Shown here: positions 60,877 to 64,000 of the stretch, piece by piece | Numbering within the stretch: position 1 is the stretch's first letter | Layout of the letters: each line of letters begins with the position of its first letter | From: Salipiger sp. H15 | Lineage (GTDB): Bacteria > Pseudomonadota > Alphaproteobacteria > Rhodobacterales > Rhodobacteraceae | Direction of reading: 5' to 3' | Assembly: GCF_040409955.1 (NCBI RefSeq) | Contig: NZ_CP123387.1 | Location: 186,001 to 250,000 of the forward strand | DNA: 64,000 nt | The notes under the pieces: generated by a model | Told to the model about the DNA's origin: nothing | The model's database searches: none | Seen by the model: only the letters and a program-made list of their open reading frames with translations | Program-made: the position numbers and the translations under genes

Positions 60877-61836
60877 ATGAAACACACGATCATCGCCGCG
60901 CTTGGCGCGCTTTGTCTTGCCTCGGGCGCGGCCCGGGCGCAGGACCTGCTCTTCGGCTCGACCTCGGCCTCGTCGAGCCACTACGGCTACATCGTCGCGG
61001 TCGGCAAGCTGATCAACGAGGGCGGCTCGGGCATCAAGGCCACCGTCGTCGAGACCGGCGCGACCATGGACAACATCCGCCGCATGGAGCGCGGCCAGAT
61101 GGACCTCGGGATCATCACCACCAACGTCGTGCAGCACGCCGTCGCGGGCACGCAGGAATTCGACGGCCACCCGCAGGACCTCGCCCTGCTCTGGGTCTAC
61201 GCGCCCTCGCCGCAGAACGTCATCATGCGGGCGGATTCCGGCATCGAGAGCCTCGAGCAGCTGAACGGCTTCAAGCTCAACCCCGGCATCAAGGGCTCGG
61301 CCACCGAGACCACCACCGAGGCGGTCTTCGGCGTGCTCGGCATCACGCCCGACTGGGTGCGCGGCTCGACCACCGACATCGTCGACGCGATCAAGGACAA
61401 CCGCCTGCCGGGCTACGTGAAATCCGGCTCGCCGAAGAGCCTCGACAGCTCGACGCTCGACCTCGCGAATGCCACGGGGATCCGGGTGCTGGGGCTGAGC
61501 GACGCGCAGGCCGAGAAGATCCGCGCCGAGATGCCGGACATCTCGGTGGTCGACATCGCGCCCGGCGTGGGCGAGGGCATTCCCGGCTACAAGACCTGGA
61601 GCTTCGGAGTCGGCGTCGCCGCGACCTCGGCCATGTCCGAGGAGACCGCCTACCAGATCGTCAAGGCAGTGATGGCCGACAAGAGCGCGCAGGCCAACGC
61701 GCTGGCCAGCGTCAAGGACGTGGATCTTGCGCAGATGACGCTCGACTATGCCACGGTGCCGCTGCATCCCGGCGCGCTGCGCTGGTTCGAGGAGCAGGGC
61801 ATCGCCGTGCCCGACAGGCTGAAGCCGGCCTCGTGA
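60877..61836 (+). CDS. TAXI-type TRAP transporter binding protein
   Basis: A 319-aa TAXI-family solute-binding protein with a signal peptide (cleavage near ARAQ, residue 22). GSTSASSSHYGYIVAVGKLI and ETGATMDNIRRMERGQMDLG are the family N-terminus. TWSFGVGVAATSAMSEETAY follows. The start has TTCGGGAGGAGACC. The binding protein precedes the fused TAXI permease by 13 bases. The enzyme context suggests a di- or tricarboxylate ligand. Confidence 0.9.
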   Translation: MKHTIIAALGALCLASGAARAQDLLFGSTSASSSHYGYIVAVGKLINEGGSGIKATVVETGATMDNIRRMERGQMDLGIITTNVVQHAVAGTQEFDGHPQDLALLWVYAPSPQNVIMRADSGIESLEQLNGFKLNPGIKGSATETTTEAVFGVLGITPDWVRGSTTDIVDAIKDNRLPGYVKSGSPKSLDSSTLDLANATGIRVLGLSDAQAEKIRAEMPDISVVDIAPGVGEGIPGYKTWSFGVGVAATSAMSEETAYQIVKAVMADKSAQANALASVKDVDLAQMTLDYATVPLHPGALRWFEEQGIAVPDRLKPAS

Positions 61837-61849
61837 CGGCGGGCCCGGC

Positions 61850-63709
61850 ATGACCCCCACAGCCCTTGGCAAACCGCTCGCGCTGCTGGTCGGCGGCTTC
61901 GTCTTCTACACCGCCGCGACCGGACCCTTCGAGGGGCTGATCCAGCGCGCGATCTTTCTCGCGCTGGTCATCTGCCTTGGCGTCGCGCTCTACCCGCTGG
62001 GCGCGGGGCGGCGCTGGCGTCCGCTCGGGCTGGCGATCGACCTAGCGCTGGCCGCCGCCAGCCTCGCGGCCTGCACCTACATCGTGGTCAACTACGACCA
62101 GATCATGTCCGAGCTGCCCTGGGCGAGCCCGCTCGACATGGCGCTGACCGCCGGGCTGCTGCTGGCGCTGCTCGAGCTCGCCCGCCGCACCGTGGGGCTG
62201 ATCTTTCCGGCGCTGGTCCTGCTGGCGCTCGGCTACGCCTATTTCGGTGCGCACATGCCCGGCGGGCTGCGCCACCGGGGCTTCGACGCCGCCTACATCA
62301 CCGAGACGCTGTTCCTCGGCGATCTCGGCATCTGGGGCATGCTGACCGGGGTGGCGGCGACGGTGATCGCGGCCTTCGTCCTCTTCGGCGCGCTGCTGCT
62401 GCACACCGGCGGCGGGCAGGCCTTCATCGACCTTGCCATGCGGCTCGGCGGGCGGCAGGTCGGCGGGGCGGCGAAGATCGCCACCATCGCCAGCGGGCTC
62501 TTCGGGATGATCTCGGGCTCGTCGGTGGCCAATGTCGCCACCACCGGCAACTTCACCATCCCGATGATGATCCGGCTCGGCTACCCACGCCCCTTCGCCG
62601 CCGCGGTCGAGGCGGTGGCCTCGACCGGCGGGCAGATCGCGCCGCCGATCATGGGGGCCGCGGCCTTCGTCATGGCCGAGATCGTCGGCGTGCCCTACAC
62701 CGACATCATCGCCGCCGCGCTGCTGCCGGCGGTGCTGTTCTACGTCTCGGTCTTCGTCACGGTGCACCTCGTCTCGGTCCGGCGCGGCCTGGCGCTGGTG
62801 CCGTCGGACGAGCTGCCGCCCTGGCGGAGGATCCTCGCGCCGCGGCAGATCGGCCCGGTGGTGCTGGCGCTCGGAGGCCTGTTGGCGGGGTTCTGGATGG
62901 GCCGGTCGGTGTCCACCTCGGCCTTCTACGGCATCGTCGGGCTGCTGCTGGCCTTCGCGGTGACGCAGGCCGGCCGCATGCCGGCGCGCGAGATGCTGCG
63001 TCGGGCTCTGGACGGGCTCGAGGACGCGGGCCGCGGCCTCGTCATCATCGGCGTGCTGCTGGCCGGGGCGCAGGTGCTGGTCTCGATGGTCAACCTCACC
63101 GGGGCCGGGGTGGCGCTGTCCTCGGCCATCGTCTCGCTCGGCGGCGACTCGCTGGCGATGGTGGCGCTGATGGTGGGGCTCGTCTGCCTCGTGATGGGCA
63201 TGGGCCTGCCGACCACGGCCGCCTACGTGCTGGTCGCCGCGGTGCTCGCCCCGGCGCTGACCGAGGTCGGGGTGCCGCCGCTCACCGCGCATCTCTTCGT
63301 CTTCTATTTCGCCACGATCTCGGTGATCACCCCGCCGGTCTGCGTCGCTGTCTTTGTCGGCGCGGGCATCGCCGGCACCAGCTGGGTCGCCGCGGCGGGC
63401 GAGGCGGTGCGGCTCGGGGCGATGACCTATCTCGTGCCCTTCCTGCTGCTGCTCTACCCCGGGATGGTGCTTCAAGGCGGGCCCTTCGCGGTGCTCGACG
63501 CGGCGCTGGCCGGGCTGGTGCTGGTGGTCGCGATCCCGGCGCTGCTGTCGCGTACCGCATTGACCGGGCGCCGCTGGCTCGATCCCGCGCTGCTCTGCGC
63601 GGCCATCGCGCTGGCGATCTGGCCGCACCCGGTGACGCCGCTGCTTGCCGCCGGGCTGATGGCGGGGAGCTGGGGTCTGGCGCGACGCCAGCAGCGGGTG
63701 ACGGCATGA
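61850..63709 (+). CDS. TAXI-type TRAP transporter fused permease (QM fusion)
   Basis: A 619-aa fused TRAP permease with about 16 hydrophobic segments: an N-terminal DctQ-like part (to about residue 110), then a DctM-like part. GVAATVIAAFVLFGALLLHT, FGMISGSSVANVATTGNFTI, STGGQIAPPIMGAAAFVMAE, and YFATISVITPPVCVAVFVGA are family motifs. Its stop overlaps the start of the AtuA-type gene by 4 nt. Confidence 0.92.
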   Translation: MTPTALGKPLALLVGGFVFYTAATGPFEGLIQRAIFLALVICLGVALYPLGAGRRWRPLGLAIDLALAAASLAACTYIVVNYDQIMSELPWASPLDMALTAGLLLALLELARRTVGLIFPALVLLALGYAYFGAHMPGGLRHRGFDAAYITETLFLGDLGIWGMLTGVAATVIAAFVLFGALLLHTGGGQAFIDLAMRLGGRQVGGAAKIATIASGLFGMISGSSVANVATTGNFTIPMMIRLGYPRPFAAAVEAVASTGGQIAPPIMGAAAFVMAEIVGVPYTDIIAAALLPAVLFYVSVFVTVHLVSVRRGLALVPSDELPPWRRILAPRQIGPVVLALGGLLAGFWMGRSVSTSAFYGIVGLLLAFAVTQAGRMPAREMLRRALDGLEDAGRGLVIIGVLLAGAQVLVSMVNLTGAGVALSSAIVSLGGDSLAMVALMVGLVCLVMGMGLPTTAAYVLVAAVLAPALTEVGVPPLTAHLFVFYFATISVITPPVCVAVFVGAGIAGTSWVAAAGEAVRLGAMTYLVPFLLLLYPGMVLQGGPFAVLDAALAGLVLVVAIPALLSRTALTGRRWLDPALLCAAIALAIWPHPVTPLLAAGLMAGSWGLARRQQRVTA

Positions 63710-64000
63710 GGACGCTGCGGATCGGCGCGGGCTCGGGCTTCTCGGGCGACCGGATCGAGCCCGCGGTGGCGCTGGCGCGCGAGGGGAGGCTCGACTACCT
63801 CGTCTTCGAATGCCTCGCCGAGCGCACCATCGCGCTGGCCCAGCTGGCGCGGCTGGCGGACCCGGCGAAGGGCTATGACACGCGGCTCGAGCAGCGGCTG
63901 CGCGCGGTGCTGCCCGACTGCCTGCATAACGGCACCCGCATCGTCACCAACATGGGCGCGGCCAACCCCCTCGCCGCGGCAGAGCGGGCAGCGGCGCTGG
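63706..64000 (+). CDS. AtuA-family (DUF1446) protein, N-terminal part, cut by the window edge
   Basis: The first 98 residues of a protein that runs past the right edge. MRTLRIGAGSGFSGDRIEPA and REGRLDYLVFECLAERTIAL match the start of AtuA/DUF1446 proteins, named for acyclic-terpene utilisation in Pseudomonas. AtuA itself has no established reaction. The ATG overlaps the TRAP permease stop by 4 nt, so it belongs to the same operon. A link of AtuA-type proteins to CoA-transferase and CitE-like genes is worth noting. Confidence 0.85.
   Translation, partial: MRTLRIGAGSGFSGDRIEPAVALAREGRLDYLVFECLAERTIALAQLARLADPAKGYDTRLEQRLRAVLPDCLHNGTRIVTNMGAANPLAAAERAAAL

Overview
The window is G+C-rich (about two thirds or more G+C by eye) and gene-dense, with short intergenic gaps, many 4-nt ATGA overlaps and GGAGG-type ribosome sites. 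Its contents suggest an alphaproteobacterium of the Rhodobacterales (Roseobacter/Salipiger-like): an FrcBCA-type sugar importer with a ROK regulator, four TRAP systems, one tripartite tricarboxylate system, a homoprotocatechuate cluster, and many CoA-transferases. The whole window is catabolic accessory DNA. It holds about seven binding-protein-dependent transporters, each next to enzymes and a local regulator. I found no rRNA, tRNA, insertion sequence, CRISPR array or phage gene, and no gene-free stretch longer than 300 bases.

Layout. 1-2851 (minus): end of a membrane protein, an O-acetylhomoserine sulfhydrylase, and the ROK regulator frcR. 3007-8084: frcB-frcC-frcA, an aldolase-like protein and a PfkB kinase, divergent from frcR across a strong inverted repeat. 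8204-8776: an orphan MT-A70 methyltransferase-like protein. 8792-15380: a LysR regulator divergent from a class I P450/ferredoxin/reductase chain that runs into a DctPQM TRAP transporter. 15452-20193 (minus): a TakP-like TRAP transporter, an amidase and a 53-aa membrane protein. 20423-29551: two divergent units around a perfect 16-bp palindrome, with hydroxyquinol dioxygenase, maleylacetate reductase and TctAB on one side, and TctC, an FMN reductase, an IclR regulator, an NTF2-like protein, a PQQ-type sugar dehydrogenase and a dihaem cytochrome c on the other. 29569-34546 (minus): CoA-transferase, HMG-CoA-lyase-type enzyme and a TRAP transporter, divergent from a LysR gene. 35707-37480: a small secreted Cys protein, DoxX, and a Tat-exported VOC protein. 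37550-45175: hpaR divergent from hpaF-E-D-G-H-I plus a ThDP enzyme.

45195-64000 is the most interesting part. It contains a CoA-transferase gene divergent from a LIV-type ABC operon (with SDR, beta-hydroxyacid dehydrogenase and metallo-beta-lactamase genes), then a GntR regulator and an isochorismatase-fold gene, then an operon of MaoC-type dehydratase, two CoA-transferases, a mesaconyl-C4-CoA-hydratase-like protein, a CitE-like lyase, a TAXI-TRAP transporter and an AtuA/DUF1446 protein that runs off the window. The AT-rich palindrome AATGCATT occurs twice in each of the two promoter regions, and a one-mismatch copy lies before the GntR gene. This ties all three units into one probable GntR regulon. 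I infer that the regulon imports a carboxylic acid, activates it with CoA, hydrates it and cleaves it to pyruvate or glyoxylate plus an acyl-CoA. The exact substrate cannot be read from the sequence.
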